Positions 1 to 10,950 of a stretch of DNA of 64,000 bases are shown here, piece by piece. The DNA is taken from NCBI GenBank assembly GCA_025594325.1, contig JANHCV010000001.1, positions 3,906,001 to 3,970,000 on the forward strand. Reading direction: 5' to 3'. Below the pieces are notes generated by a model that was not told where the DNA came from, did not search any database, and was given only the letters and a program-made list of their open reading frames with translations. How positions within the stretch are numbered: the stretch's first letter is position 1; the number at the start of each line of letters is the position of its first letter. Origin of the DNA: Blastocladiella emersonii ATCC 22665 (Eukaryota > Blastocladiomycota > Blastocladiomycetes > Blastocladiales > Blastocladiaceae). Position numbers and translations under genes: made by a program.

Positions 1-723
1 CGCGTCAGCCAGGCCAAAGACGTCGCGGCGCGAGCGAGAATGCGTACCGTCAAGCTTGCGCGCGTAGCTGTTGTGGATCTCCTGCTTCTCGCGCTCGGTC
101 TGGAGCTGGTTCTGGTCAATGGACGACCGCAGCGCGATGATCTCGCGGTCCTTGCGCTCCATCTGGTCGCGGAGCGCGCCCATGACTTCGATCTGTGCAC
201 AGGTGCGGTCAGCAGTGAGTTTGGAGATGTCCGTGAAGAGCACACGCGTACCGCGTCCTTTTCTTGCTCGGTGCACTGCTGCTGCAGATCGGCGTTGGTT
301 TGAATCCTATGCACCACCCCAATTCGTCATTACCCATGCCCATGTCACGACCCCACGCTCGACGCACAGGTTACTCAGCCGCTCCTTGTACAGCGCGAGC
401 GCCTTGGACGTCGACTCGAGCGTGGTCGCGAGCGCGCGCTCGCCAACGGTCCCGTTCGCGAGTGCGTTGCGAGACCCGGCGATCCCGCGCATCGAGCCCG
501 AGTTGGGCGCGTTGCGGACGGGCGACAGCATGGATTTACGGCGCGCGCCGAGCCGGGCGCTCCCACCGCCACCGTTCCGTGATGCATCCGCAGCAAGCGC
601 GGCGGCGGTGGCGGCGGCCATGCCGGCCGAGGGCGCAGCTGGTGGACCGGTGCCCCCGCCCCCGTTACCGCTCGAGTTGAGCGCGCCGCCGGCTTTGGAC
701 GCGCGTTTGACCGTGGAGGCCAT
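1..723 (-). CDS. BBOF1: BBOF1-like coiled-coil protein (DUF4515), 3' end off window
   Basis: Partial gene at the left edge. Exons 723-368, 306-252 and 192-48 join in frame. The introns start GTGCGT and GTACGC. A third GTACGC donor at position 47 leads off the window, so the C-terminus is missing. The first ~100 residues are a Gly/Ala/Ser-rich tail. A coiled coil follows, with ERLSNLIQTNADLQQQC and then EKDAIEVMGALRDQMERKD. This spacing and the motif around EKD-x-x-x-V match the family of basal body-orientation factor 1 (CCDC176), which sits at basal bodies and the axoneme of motile cilia. The assignment is by remembered family pattern, not a search; other DUF4515 proteins are possible. The next gene on this strand ends about 190 bp upstream, and that gap carries the ACGCGTC/CACGTG motif cluster. 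Confidence 0.66.
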
Positions 724-808
724 GGCGGGGAGATTGCATTTAGTGGTGGATTCGTGATCTGACTCAAGGGTCCTTAATTCACGGGATGGACTGACGTTGG
801 AGGTGAAA

Positions 809-860
809 TGAAACGCGTCGCGACACGTCGCACGTGGTGCGAGACAGAGTGCGAGACATC
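809..860. promoter_or_regulatory. MCB-like/E-box motif cluster upstream of the BBOF1-like gene
   Basis: The short gap between the MTHFR stop and the BBOF1-like start holds AACGCGTCGCG, CACGTCGCACGTGG and two copies of GCGAGACA. The same word set recurs in many other intergenic gaps of this window. Seen directly; a regulatory role is inferred. Confidence 0.4.
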
Positions 861-914
861 CAGCGAGCTCTATCAAAAACGGCGAAAGTGTATATCCTAC
901 TACTAAAAAACGAA

Positions 915-2823
915 TCAAGACGAAGACGAGGCCTCGAGCAGCTCCTCGTTGGTCGCGTCGACCGGGATCCCGTCGACGGCGGCAGCGACGCGCTTGAGGA
1001 GCGCGAAGAGGGCGCCCTTGTCCTCGGTAAAGTCGTTGTGGACGATGTTGATGAGGAACCATTCGCCGGCGAGCGCCTTGAGCAGAGCGTGCTCCTGGGT
1101 GTCGTTCTCGTAGAGGTTGGTCCACTGGTCCCACAGGGCAAACGCCTCGTCCTTCCAGGCCATGAACGAGGCGAGGTCGACGATCGTCGGCTGCACAATC
1201 TCCTTGCCGGGGAACACGCCCCAGGTGACGGCGTTGGGCGAGTCGCCGGCGTGGTTGGTGCGCACGTCGTCGCCGGCGCGGTTGACGGCGTGGTACGTGA
1301 TGAGCGAGTCCGGGTCGGTGTCGCGCAGCAGGGCGACGAGCGCGTCGAGCTTGGCGGGGCTGACAAAGAACTCGAGGTACGCCTTTTGGTACACGTAGCC
1401 GCCCTTGGGACCCCACCCGACGGTCGGGTCCGACGACTTGGCGCCGTTGACGGGCGGCTGCGAGTTGATGGTGAGGAACCCGCGCAGGTTGGCGGCGCCG
1501 AGCGCGTCGCAGATGAGCTTGGACTCGCCGGCGAGCGGCTGGTCGCACCACGGCAGGGCCTTGATCTTGCCGCGGCAGTAGTCGGCAAAGACGCGGTAGA
1601 CGTGGCGCAGCGTGGTCGGGCGGCCCCACGTCTTGAGCGACTCGGCGCGCGACAGCTTGAGCGACACGCCGTACCCGTCGAGCTCGCCAAAGGCCGGCGA
1701 CCGCGCGTCGCCCCACCGGCCGTTCGGGAAGTCGTCCCACGTCTCGGTGCGGTTCACGTACGAAAGCGTCCGGTGCCGCCAGAACACGGGGCGCACGTTC
1801 TCGCCGAGGCGCTTGGCGGACAGGGACTGATCCGGAGCAACGGGTTCCTAGGGCGCCGGTCAGTTGACGGTAACGACACGGAGATTCGAGCGAAAAACGT
1901 ACCGGATTCCACGGGAGCGGGCGTGCGGTCTCGAGCGCGGGCACGAAATCGAGGCCCTCGAGGATGAGGCGGACGGAGCGCTCGAGGTTCATGGTGTAGA
2001 TGTGAAAGGCGCGAATATCGTTGTCGATGAGCTTCTTGCACATGTCGATGGCGAGCTGTACGCCGTAGTCCTTGACGGCCTGGTCGTCGTCCTTGATGGG
2101 CTCGAGGGCGTTGAAGACGTGCTGCGGCACGCGCGTCTGCGACAGCGAGGTCATGCGCACGAACCCGCCAAACGTCTGAATGGGCATGATACCGGGCAAA
2201 ATCGGGCAGTTGATGCCGGCGGCGCGACACGCCTTGACCCAGCCGACGAACAGGTCGACGTCGTAGAAGAGCTGGGTGACGACAAAGTCGGCGCCGGCGT
2301 CGACCTTGTCCTTGAGGAAGCGCAGGTCGGCGGCGACGTCCGTGTTCTCGGTGTGGCCCTCGGGGTAGCCGGCGACGGCGATGCAGAACCAGTCGCCGTG
2401 CTTCTCGCGGATGTAGCGCACGAGGTCGATGGCGTGGTTGAAGCCGCCGTCGCACGCGGTCCAGTGCTCCTGGCCGCGCGGCGGGTCGCCGCGCAGGGCG
2501 AGGATGTTCTGGATACCGATCTCGCGGGCGCGCGTCAGGGCATCGTCGATCTTGGCGCGCGGCATGTTGGTGCAGGTGAGGTGCATGCACGTCTCGAGGC
2601 CCCACACGGACTGGGCGACGTTGCAGATCTCGAGCGTCAGGTCGGCCGTCGACCCGCCGGCGCCCCACGTCACGTCGATGAAGGACGGGCCGAGCGAGTA
2701 CATGCGCTCGAGGCGGTCGTAGAGGTTGAGGACGCCGGCCTGCGTCTTGGGCGGGAAGAACTCGAAGGACCAGGTGGTGCGGCCCTCGGCCTCGGCCTGG
2801 CGCAGCTTCTTGATGATCTTCAT
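915..2823 (-). CDS. MTHFR: Methylenetetrahydrofolate reductase, eukaryotic type
   Basis: Two exons, 2823-1903 and 1847-915, encode 617 residues. The 55-nt intron (GTACGT...CCTAG) is in phase 0. The enzyme reduces 5,10-methylene-THF to 5-methyl-THF for methionine synthesis in the cytosol. Residues 1-300 form the FAD-binding TIM barrel, with WSFEFFPPKT near the start, VTWGAGGST, LALRGDPPRG and VTQLFYDVD. The second exon is the eukaryotic regulatory/SAM-binding half, with RPVFWRHRTLSYVNRTETW and FPNGRWGDARSP. Length and two-domain layout are normal for fungal Met12/Met13-type enzymes. The ATG at 2823 directly precedes KIIKKLRQ; more upstream in-frame codons are low quality. It is divergent from the NT-C2 gene across a 302-bp promoter. 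Confidence 0.96.
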
Positions 2824-3125
2824 GGTAGGGTGTTCGTTCGATTGAATGCGAGTTGCGAGAGCGAGCAAGAGGGGCGAGTGGAAGTATTTGAAGGCGGCGA
2901 GGGGCTGAGGGAGAGGCGGGTCCGAGCGCGTCAACCGCGGCGAACGTGCGGCCCGAGGGCGCGGATCGCCGGCTTGACGCGTCGCGGGACGCGTCGGTCA
3001 CGTGAAATGCTGCCACCCGCTCCAGCTCGCACGCGCCCGCCGCCGCCACCAAGGGAACTGCCGCCACAGCCTGTCGACGCCACTCTCCCCTCCTCGCGGC
3101 GCCCTCCACCCCTCATGCTACACTG
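2824..3125. promoter_or_regulatory. Divergent promoter, MTHFR / NT-C2 gene
   Basis: This gene-free gap contains GACGCGTCGCGGGACGCGTC followed by GGTCACGTGA at about 2976-3005. That gives two MCB-like ACGCGT cores next to a CACGTGA E-box. Nothing else was recognised in the gap. Confidence 0.45.
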
Positions 3126-4560
3126 ATGAAGTTTGCCAACCTGTTCGTGTCCAAGTCGCGTCTGCTCGTCTTCGACGCCGACGTGACGGTGCACTCGATC
3201 GAGTCGGTCCCGCTCATCTCGGGCCACTTCTACGCCAAGCTCAAGCTGCCGCACGGCGCCGGCAGCAATGGCCACAACCCGGACGCACCCGACCACCTGC
3301 GCGCTGGCGGTGGTGGCGGTGCGGCGGCCGCGGGTCCTGTGCCGGCGACATCTGGAACTAGTACACCCGGCTCCGCTGCCCCCGCCGCCGCGGCATGGAT
3401 CCCGCCGTCGTCGCACCGCGCGCCGCTGCGCGACCACGCCGTGCAGTGGAACTGGCGCTACGGGTTCGACGCCGAGATGACCAAGGACGACTCGGGCGTG
3501 CTGCTGTCGTGGCCCTTTACCCTCGTCATCAAGCACGTACGGCTGCCGCTTGCTGCCTCCACCTCGGCGCCGCCTGTGGCTGACATGCGTTCGGACAGGA
3601 CCGCTCCGAGGACCGCGCCGGCACCGAGCGCATCGGCGTGCTGCACCTCGACCTCGCCCACTTTGCCGGCACCCGCTCCATGACCCGCAAGTTCCTCCTG
3701 CAGGAGACCAAGATGAACTCGACCGTCAAGGTCACCATCGCCATGACCCTCAAGAGCGGCGACCCGCTGTTCAAAGTGTACGTGTTTTCGCATCCGAAAT
3801 CGCGTCAACCCGGTCTCACACCCTTCTCTCGCCGTAGACCGGAGCTCCCGAACGACCTGCAAATCGATCTCACCCGCTTCACCAAGTCCATGATCCCATC
3901 CGCCGCTCCGGGAACGCTGGACGTGCCCGCCTCGGACCTGGGTACGCTGCGCCTCACTCGCGTGCCGCCCACCGCGCTCACGCCCGCCACGTAGACGCGT
4001 CGAGTGTCGCGCAAACGCGCAGCGGGTCCATGTCCGAGACCGCCTCCATCGGCTCGAGCCGCGCCGCGTCTGCGCGCGTCGTCAACCACGCGAGCGGCGG
4101 CGGCGGCGTCGCCGGCATCGACGGCTCCGGCGCGAGCGCGTACGGCGTGTCCGCTGACGACTCGTCCGTCTCTCCGGCCTCGCTACAGCTCGCGGGCGCG
4201 CTCCCGCACCTGCCCAACGCGGACCCGCGCCCGTCCGCGGCCATCGTCGACGACCTGTTCGCGCAAGTCCTCGCCGCGTCGACGGTACACCCGGGCTCGC
4301 TGGGCCTGCCGTCGCCGCGCCCGGGTGTCGCGGCCGACCCGTTCCTCGCGCTGCGGTCGGCCACGGCGCCGGCGAACGGGCCCGCCGAGGGCCCCGACCT
4401 GCCCGACGGCCGCGGCGTGTTCCACTACCGCAGCGGGACGTACGCGTCGTCGTCGGCGTCGAGCGCGGCGCACTCGCCCATGGCGCCCGTGCTGCTGACA
4501 GGCGGGGGCGAGGCGAAGGTGACACAGAGCCCGCCGCCCGTCTCGTCGTCGGTGCTCTGA
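3126..4560 (+). CDS. EEIG1/EHBP1-type N-terminal C2 (NT-C2) domain protein, FAM102-like
   Basis: Four exons, 3126-3536, 3599-3777, 3838-3941 and 3995-4560, give 419 residues; all junctions keep frame. The N-terminal ~200 residues show the NT-C2 pattern: TVHSIESVPLISGHFYAKLKL, then RDHAVQWNWRYGF, GERIGVLHLDLAHFAG-like spacing, TRKFLLQETKMNSTVKVTIAM and SGDPLFKV. The family covers EEIG1/FAM102 and EHBP1. Its C2-like domain binds membranes or Rab-linked partners in trafficking. A Gly/Ala/Pro insert of ~50 residues sits inside the domain. The C-terminal half is Ser/Ala/Pro-rich and looks disordered. The partner in this organism is unknown. The gene converges on POLD2 with under 100 bp between stops. 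Confidence 0.8.
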
Positions 4561-4649
4561 GAGTGGGATAGAGAGGGAGATACGCGTGGATGCGCACGCA
4601 CGTGTACCATAAGTTATACCACGAAGTTGGCTGTTCAAAATTAGGGGTA

Positions 4650-6122
4650 TCATGGTGAAGAGGAGGAGGAGGAGAACTCGATGGTGCGGACTTCGAGCGA
4701 GCCGAGGTTGACGAGGACAAGCGTGCCCGTCGACTGGAACGCGGGGACGAGGACCACGCGGGCCGACGGAAGTGAGGGGTTTTCCACGTCTACACGAGCG
4801 AGGACACGGTCAAGGTACTGGTCGAGGGCGACGGAGAGAGCAGGGAAGCGTACCCTCGATGAGTTGGCTGGCAAACTCGGGCTGGTTGCCGAACGCGAGC
4901 ACGCGGAGCCGCGGCTCGACGACGAACGGGTCGTCGTCCCGGTACGGGTAGCACCCTACGAGGGAGCGAGTCAGCGACGCCCCGACTCAACCCAAAACGA
5001 AGGAAGCGTACAGAGCGTATCGGGCGCCGACGGCGCGAGGTGCCGCCACTCAACAAAGTAAGCAGCGAGCGTAGCGCGGTCCATGCCTCCCTCGCCGATA
5101 TACCGGAACGCGTCGTCGAGCGGCTGGCCAGCGCACGCGGCGACGGCGTAGTCGGAAACCTTGGCGACAAGCGGGTTGGTGACGGACTGGAATGCGGATG
5201 AGGTGGCCGTCTTGGGAAAGCACGCCGGGTGGATGGCCTGCTGCGGCAGCGTGTGGGTGGCAGGGTCGGCGGCGCCCGGCAGCAGGGTCACGGGCATGGA
5301 CGCAGCGATCTGTGAGAGGTAGTCGTCGAGCTCGGACAGGTGCGCGTCCTCGGCCGACTCGAGCGAGTTGCCGAGCACGAACAGCCGCGACACGCGCGAC
5401 ATGAGGTCCACGTCCTCGTCGGACCCGATCTCGCCCGCGAGCGTGTCGGCTAGGAGCTGCAGCGCGAGCGGGTTGGTCGCGTCGCTGCCGCAGTGCAGGC
5501 CCGAGACGAACCCGATCCACGGCGCGTTCGCGTCGTCGCCATCCCCCATGGACACGTCGCCGGCGGGCGCGGACATCCCGGCAAAACACATGTCGACGAC
5601 CTCGAACCCGCCGCTGCTCGTCTCGGTCCCCAGCACGGCGGCGACGACGCCCGTGACGATGGGGAACTTGCCGAGCGCGGGTCCCTCAAGGCGCACGCGG
5701 CCGAACTCGTCCTCGATGGCGACCTTGTCGGCCTCGTCGCCGACGACCTTCTCGCGCTTGGGCGGCGGGAGCGCGCCCGAGTACTCGGCGGCCACGTCGT
5801 CGAGGATCGACGGCTTGAGCGGGTACTCGCAGCAGATGGTGCCGACGAACCACGACAGCACGTTGGGCTTGATGTCGAGCGACCGCGCAAGGTACACGGC
5901 GCCGGCCCGGTCAGCGTAGGACCGCCAGCGCGCAGTGGCACGCTCGACGATGGCCGGGCGCAGCTTGGTCAGGCGGTTGAAGTAGATGTTGGCATACTGC
6001 TGCGTGTAGGTGCGGTCGCGCAGCACGAACGGGACCGACGGCGTCACGTCGATCGTATCGGCGGTGCGCTCGCGCGGCGCGGTCGACTGCGATGCATGGG
6101 CTAGCGCGGCGGGCTTTGTCAT
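4650..6122 (-). CDS. POLD2: DNA polymerase delta small subunit (POLD2/Pol31/Cdc1)
   Basis: Exons 6122-5012, 4955-4854 and 4789-4650 encode 450 residues. This is the non-catalytic B subunit that links the Pol3 catalytic chain to Pol32 in the replicative polymerase. Near the N-terminus it has YTQQYANIYFNRLTKLRP, where family members read Q-Y-x-x-hYxxRL. The OB fold follows, with VEDEFGR-like IEDEFGRVRLEG, then the inactive phosphoesterase fold, with WIGFVSGLHCG and HLSELDDYLSQ. Splicing across the first intron restores APDTLWCYPYRDDDPFVVEP, a hallmark of fungal Pol31. The last exon carries VVLVPAFQSTGTLVLVNL. Length is typical. The upstream gap has an E2F/MBF-like site, which suits S-phase control. 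Confidence 0.96.
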
Positions 6123-6442
6123 TTTTTGCGTCGGTGTGGGAGGAGTGAAGCGACGACGCAGTGCTGTGACGCAGAGAGCGCGGAGGGACGCGAAAACCTC
6201 TCAAGGGGCGGATCAGGTGACCGTGGCAGGCGGGTCAGCTGATGCTTTTGGCGCCGCAGTTTGTTGACAGGCCGTGCGGATCGGGCCGCGCAGAGTTGGC
6301 CGACCGGAAGTGGTTTTGGCTGAGAGGAGTGCCACGCCGCCGCCGCCGCCTTCACCATCGCCGTCGACCCCGGCCCCCCGAGTCCCGCTTCCCCGCCCCT
6401 GCTTGACTGCTAAGCCGCCGCAGTGTGACCGCACCACCCACC
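6123..6442. promoter_or_regulatory. Divergent POLD2 / Rieske promoter with E2F/MBF-like site
   Basis: About 65 bp upstream of the POLD2 ATG, positions 6185-6198 read GGGACGCGAAAACC. That combines an MCB-like ACGCG core with the CGCGAAA core of SBF/E2F sites. GGTGACC and GGGTCAGCTGA follow towards the Rieske gene. A Pro/Ala-rich open frame over the right half of the gap has no other support. Regulation is inferred from known S-phase control of POLD2 orthologs. Confidence 0.5.
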
Positions 6443-7513
6443 ATGTCTGCCTCCCTCGTCGCCGCGCGGGCCACCGCCCGCACCGCCTTCGTACGTGTCG
6501 ACACGCGCCGTCGGCACACGTTTGCGGAGGGGAGGGTCGATGGGCCCTACCGACTTGTGGCCGCGTCGATTCACCACCGAGACTTCCCCGCTGCACCACC
6601 GCCGCCCATGAAATGCTATCGACACCTTTTGGCGTGTGGTGCAGGCGGAGGGGGAGTCGCGATGCGTGGCCACCTTGGATCGGTCGGGCACCTCAGCGAG
6701 TCACCACGACGACCCTCCCTCCCGCTATCGTGACCGACGACGTGAGGCCCTGCACCCGTCGGCTCATGGCTAACCGCCGCCTTGCTCCATCGTCGTGTAT
6801 CGCGCGCTCCATCACACCGTCATGTCGACCTGGTTCCATCCCTACAGCGCAACGTTGCTGGTACGCGCTCGACCCGACGCCACCACACCTCGAGCGCACC
6901 GCGCTGACCCCTCTTTCCCTTCGTAGCCCGCTCGCTGCACTCGTCGGTCGCCAAGTCGACGGCGCAGATGCCCGACTTCTCCGCCTACAAGAAGACGTCG
7001 TCGGCCGCCAACGACCGCACCTTCACCTACTTCATGGTCGGCTCGACCGGTTTCATGACCGCCGTCGCCGCCAAGAACACGGTCCACGACTTCCTGTCCA
7101 ACCTGTCGGCGTCCGCCGATGTGCTCGCCCTCGCCAAGGTCGAGGTCGACCTCACCACCATCCCCGAGGGCAAGAACGTGGTCGTCAAGTGGCGCGGTAA
7201 GCCCATCTTCATCCGCCACCGCACCCAGGACGAGATCACCGAGGCCGCCTCGCTCGACGTGTCGACGCTCCGCCACCCCGAGACCGACGCCGAGCGCGCC
7301 CCCAAGCCCGAGTGGCTCGTCATGCTCGGCGTCTGCACCCACCTCGGCTGTGTCCCCGTCGGCGAGTCGGGCGACTTTGGCGGCTGGTACTGCCCCTGCC
7401 ACGGCTCCCACTACGACATCTCGGGCCGTATCCGCAAGGGCCCTGCCCCGCTCAACCTCGAGATCCCCGCCCACTCCTTCACCGATAACGACACCAAGGT
7501 CGTCATCGGTTAA
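6443..7513 (+). CDS. RIP1: Rieske iron-sulfur subunit of cytochrome bc1 complex
   Basis: Exons 6443-6490, 6848-6860 and 6927-7513 encode 215 residues. The subunit carries electrons from ubiquinol to cytochrome c1 in complex III of the inner mitochondrial membrane. CTHLGC and CPCHGSHYD supply the two Cys/two His ligands of the [2Fe-2S] cluster. The transmembrane stretch [21 protein letters not shown] precedes the soluble head. The middle exon is only 13 nt. It is needed because the first exon ends in phase 0 while the last begins with two bases of a codon. Including it gives [32 protein letters not shown], a good mitochondrial presequence. The first intron (357 nt) is far longer than its neighbours. 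Confidence 0.95.
6848..6860 (+). other. 13-nt microexon of the Rieske gene
   Basis: CGCAACGTTGCTG lies between a CTACAG acceptor and a GTACGC donor. It adds RNVA plus one base and repairs the phase mismatch between the flanking exons. Inferred from frame arithmetic; transcript data would settle it. Confidence 0.72.
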
Positions 7514-7720
7514 GGTTCTCCCTCCTCCCTTTCCATCTCTCCGCTTGTCCTATTACCTCACCCCCTCTCGTCCCCTCGCTCGCTCAAACCACTTGACATG
7601 GACTAGGTCGATCACCGTCCACTCCCTCTCTTCCCCTTCCCTCCCTCTCGTCGCAACTTGATACATTTCTCTAGTGAAAAGCATCCATGCATTCGTCCGT
7701 GCCCCACCCGCGCCCAGCAT

Positions 7721-10700
7721 TCACTTCTTCTTCTTCGCGTCCTTGCCCTTCCCCTTCTCGGGCACCGGCTCCTCCTGCACGAGCCCCAAGACGATCTCGC
7801 GCTTCTTGAACAACGGGAGCTTGAGCGTCCAGTCACGAAAGTCCTGCTCAATCTTGCGGTCTGGCTCGGGCAGCTGGAGCATGTGGTGGACAAGCTCGCC
7901 CGTGTCGAGCGCGCGTTGTGGCAGCTGGCGCACGCGGCGCGCCGTGAGCGTGCGGTGGACGATGGCCTGGATCGTGGCGCCGGGCATGCCCGCCGATACG
8001 CGCGCGAGCACGCTGCAGTTGACGCCGAGGACCGCGTCCAGGAGCACCGCGGGCGGCGTGTCGTTGTTGGCGCCGGCGGCGGCGCGCTCCGCGATCCACT
8101 CGCGCCAGATGGCCTCGCGCGCCGTGTAGTTGGGCCGCGGGACGTGGATCATGCGTTGGAACGCGTCCGACATGGCCTTGGCGTCGCTGTAGAAGGGGTT
8201 GCGCGATGTGCCGACCACGAGCACGCGGTCGCTCGGCTTGAGCCCGTTGATGGCCTTGACCAGGTCCTTGCGCACGCGCTTCGGGTCCGACGTGTCCTCC
8301 TTGGGCACCTTCTTGCAGAACACGGCCTCGGCGTCGTCCACCACCACGAGCGACGGCGCCATGGCCTTGGCCACCTTGAACACCGTGTACACCATGCGCG
8401 CCACGTTCGACTTGCCCGTGTACTGGCCCGCCGTCGTCTTGGGCGACAGGTTGAACAGCGTCGCGCCCGCCTCGTTGGCCGCTGCGTTGATGAGCATCGT
8501 CTTGCCGCACCCCGTAGGCCCGTACAGCAGGATCGACCGCGGCGGCGGCGGGATCACCGTGTCGTCGATCCCGTCGAGCCCGAGCGGCAGGATGCAGTGC
8601 TCGATGATCGACCGCTTGATGTCGAACGACGACGGCTCCGGGTTGAGCTTGTCCTTGTTCATGAGCGACGGCATCGCCTTGTAGTCGGCGATCCGGCACT
8701 TGACGGGGCGCTGCATCAGGCCCGCCGCGACCAGCTCGTCGACCAGCTCCTCGATCGGCCGACCGCCCGTCAGGTCCTTTTCCTTTTTCCCCTTCTTGCC
8801 GCCGCCCTTCTTGTCCTTTTTCTTCTTCTTGCCTACAAGTTCGAGCGGGGACCGTGAGTGTGGCCATGATGCGCATCATGATGGGGATCCGTACCGCCGT
8901 CCTTCTTCTTCTTCTTGCTATCCTTCTCCATGGCCAGCTTGAGGTTCTCGAGCTCCTCGCGCAGCGCCGCAAACAGCTCGTCCTTGATCTCCGTGTCGAC
9001 CTCGAGCCGCTTGTCGCCCTTGATGATCTCGACGTCGTGGCGCTGCGCAAAGTTGTCGGTCTCGTCCTTGCTGCGCCAGTCCTTGAGGTACGCCGTCTGC
9101 TTGTCCTGGACCGCCTTGAGGTAGTTGGAGTTGGTGTTGACCAGCAGCGGCTCGGGCTCCTCGGCCGCGTCGCCGCCCTTGCCGCCCTTTTTCGCGTCCT
9201 TTTTGCCCGCGTCCTTCTTGCCGGCGTCCTTCTTTCCGGCATCCCTCTTGCCCGCGTCCTTGCCCTTGCCGCCCGACGGCGTCGCGGGCGCGGCGGCCTC
9301 GGCCGCGGTCCCTGGCGCGGGCTCCGCCGGCTTCTGGCCGAACTTGAACCCGGGCAGCTTCCACTCCTCGTCGGGCGGGAAGTCCGGGAACTTGCTCGTG
9401 TCGCGCTTGAAGTCCATGTACCACTGCCGGAAAGCGTCCTGGTACGACTCTTTCATGTCGGGGCCCTCGACCTTGCGGATCCTACACGCGCGCGCAACGG
9501 TGAGTGAGCTGGCCGCGACGATGGCCATGGCGCTGGTACTGGTGGCGTACTTTTCCTTGACGCTGACGAGCGCCTGCTGGTACTCCTCCTCGTGCTGCGC
9601 CTGCAGGTCCTTGCGCTGCTTCATGTTGGCCGTCATGATGTTACGCTGCGTGAAGCTCGGGATCGTCGCCATGCCGAGGAACTCGGCCTCTTTGCGCCGC
9701 TCCTCGGCCGCGAGGCGGCGGCCAAGGTAGCCGCGCCAACTATAGTCGGTGACTCGCGTGAGTGGTCGATCGAGGTCGGCATGCGAAGAGAACGTACACG
9801 CGCTGGATCTTTTGCACGGCCTTGACGACCTGCAGCTCGTCGTGCGTCCCGTCGAGGTCGGCGTCCTGGTCTTCCTGCTGTCTACTCGGCTGTCGCGTTA
9901 GCAGGTCATCGTGGCGAGATCAAAACCGAGCGTACCGAATGTCGCGCATGTACTTGGCGCGGATCCGGCCCTGCCGCCCGCGCTCGTTGCGCTGCAGAAT
10001 GGCCACGGCCTCCTCGACCGTGAGCTCAGGAAACGCGACCTTGTTCTCGATGGCCAGCGGCCGCGCGCCTTTGCTGTCCTACGAGGGCGGAGCAGGGGAA
10101 TGAGGCGGTGTCGTTTGCGGTTGCGATGTTGATGCGTACGAGCAGCGCCTCGCGCTCCTTGAGCACCTTGGCGCGTTCCTCGGCGAAACACCGCGGAACG
10201 GGGACCGAGAGGTCGTCCGGGATCATCTTGAGGTCAAAGTACACCGAGTCCATGTCGGGGAAGTCGGACGCGTCGATCTCATAGATTTGCTACACGGGGC
10301 GGGCCAGGGTCAGTGACGCGATGACAGCTCGTGGGCCGCGAGGCAGCGCACCAGACTGATCTCGAGCAAACGGCCCATAACGGCCATGAGCAGGTCGCGC
10401 AGCAGCCGCTTCTTCTGCGGGTGCAGGATCTGGTCGTGTGCGATCTACAGCTTGTCCGAGAGGCGTTACTCGCGCGGTCTGACACCACCCGCCTAAACTG
10501 CATACCTCGAGCCGCTGAAAAATCCGCACATACTTGGCGTACAGGTGCGTGAGGTGGAGCAGCGCCGAGTCGCGGTCCTTGGGGATCAGCGCTGGGTCCT
10601 TGGGGTTCTCATACTCCTGCTGCTGCGCGATATCGGCGCTGATCTCGCGCCACGCATTCGTGTAGGTTCTGTACACGGCGAGATGTGGTTGGCCATCGTG

Positions 10701-10740
10701 GTACGGCGCGGCGGGCGTGTTGCGCGTACTGATTCGACAT
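7721..10740 (-). CDS. IQCA1: IQ and AAA domain protein, dynein regulatory complex subunit 11
   Basis: Nine exons (10740-10730, 10668-10506, 10444-10352, 10289-10140, 10078-9936, 9881-9798, 9739-9551, 9481-8895, 8832-7721) encode 843 residues. DRC11 is part of the nexin-dynein regulatory complex of motile flagella. The start MSNQTYTNAW needs an 11-nt first exon and resembles animal IQCA1 N-termini. Later come YAKYVRIFQRLE, HPQKKRLLRDLL, VPVPRCF and ERGRQGRIRAKYMRDIR, then the IQ motif AVQKIQRVWRGYLGRR. The C-terminal AAA module has the Walker A loop GPTGCGKTM and the Walker B-like LVVVDDAEAV. A Lys/Asp/Gly-rich linker holds a DAGKK minisatellite. The divergent partner is the unknown protein at 10951. 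Confidence 0.93.
9192..9260. repeat. 15-bp minisatellite encoding DAGKK repeats in IQCA1
   Basis: Four to five imperfect 15-bp units read as DAGKK/DAGKR on the minus strand. They lie in the charged linker before the AAA domain. Confidence 0.75.
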
Positions 10741-10950
10741 GTTCCCGGGCTAATTCATTCGTATCATCGTTTCACTACGCGGGGATACGGGTTTCGTCTC
10801 GAAACGCGCCAAAACGCGTGACGCAAAATGTCTCGCACCCGCCACGTGACGAATGCGGGACGCGTTTCGCTTCGCGTTCTGCCGTTGGTCAGGTCACCTC
10901 TCTCTCACCGCAACCGTCCGAGTCTATGAAGCGCTTAATAACCACGAATC
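10741..10950. promoter_or_regulatory. Divergent promoter of IQCA1 and unknown gene, dense MCB-like motifs
   Basis: At 10799-10878 the gap contains GAAACGCGCC, AAAACGCGTGACGC, GTCTCGCACC, CCACGTGACG and GGGACGCGTTTCGC. This is one of the densest examples of the recurring ACGCG/CACGTGA word set. A divergent pair here suggests co-expression. Confidence 0.5.

Noticed and set aside
3360-3420. Possible intron in the Gly/Ala/Pro insert of the NT-C2 gene
   Set aside because: The frame is open through it and no donor/acceptor pair of the local type fits; kept as a coding insert.
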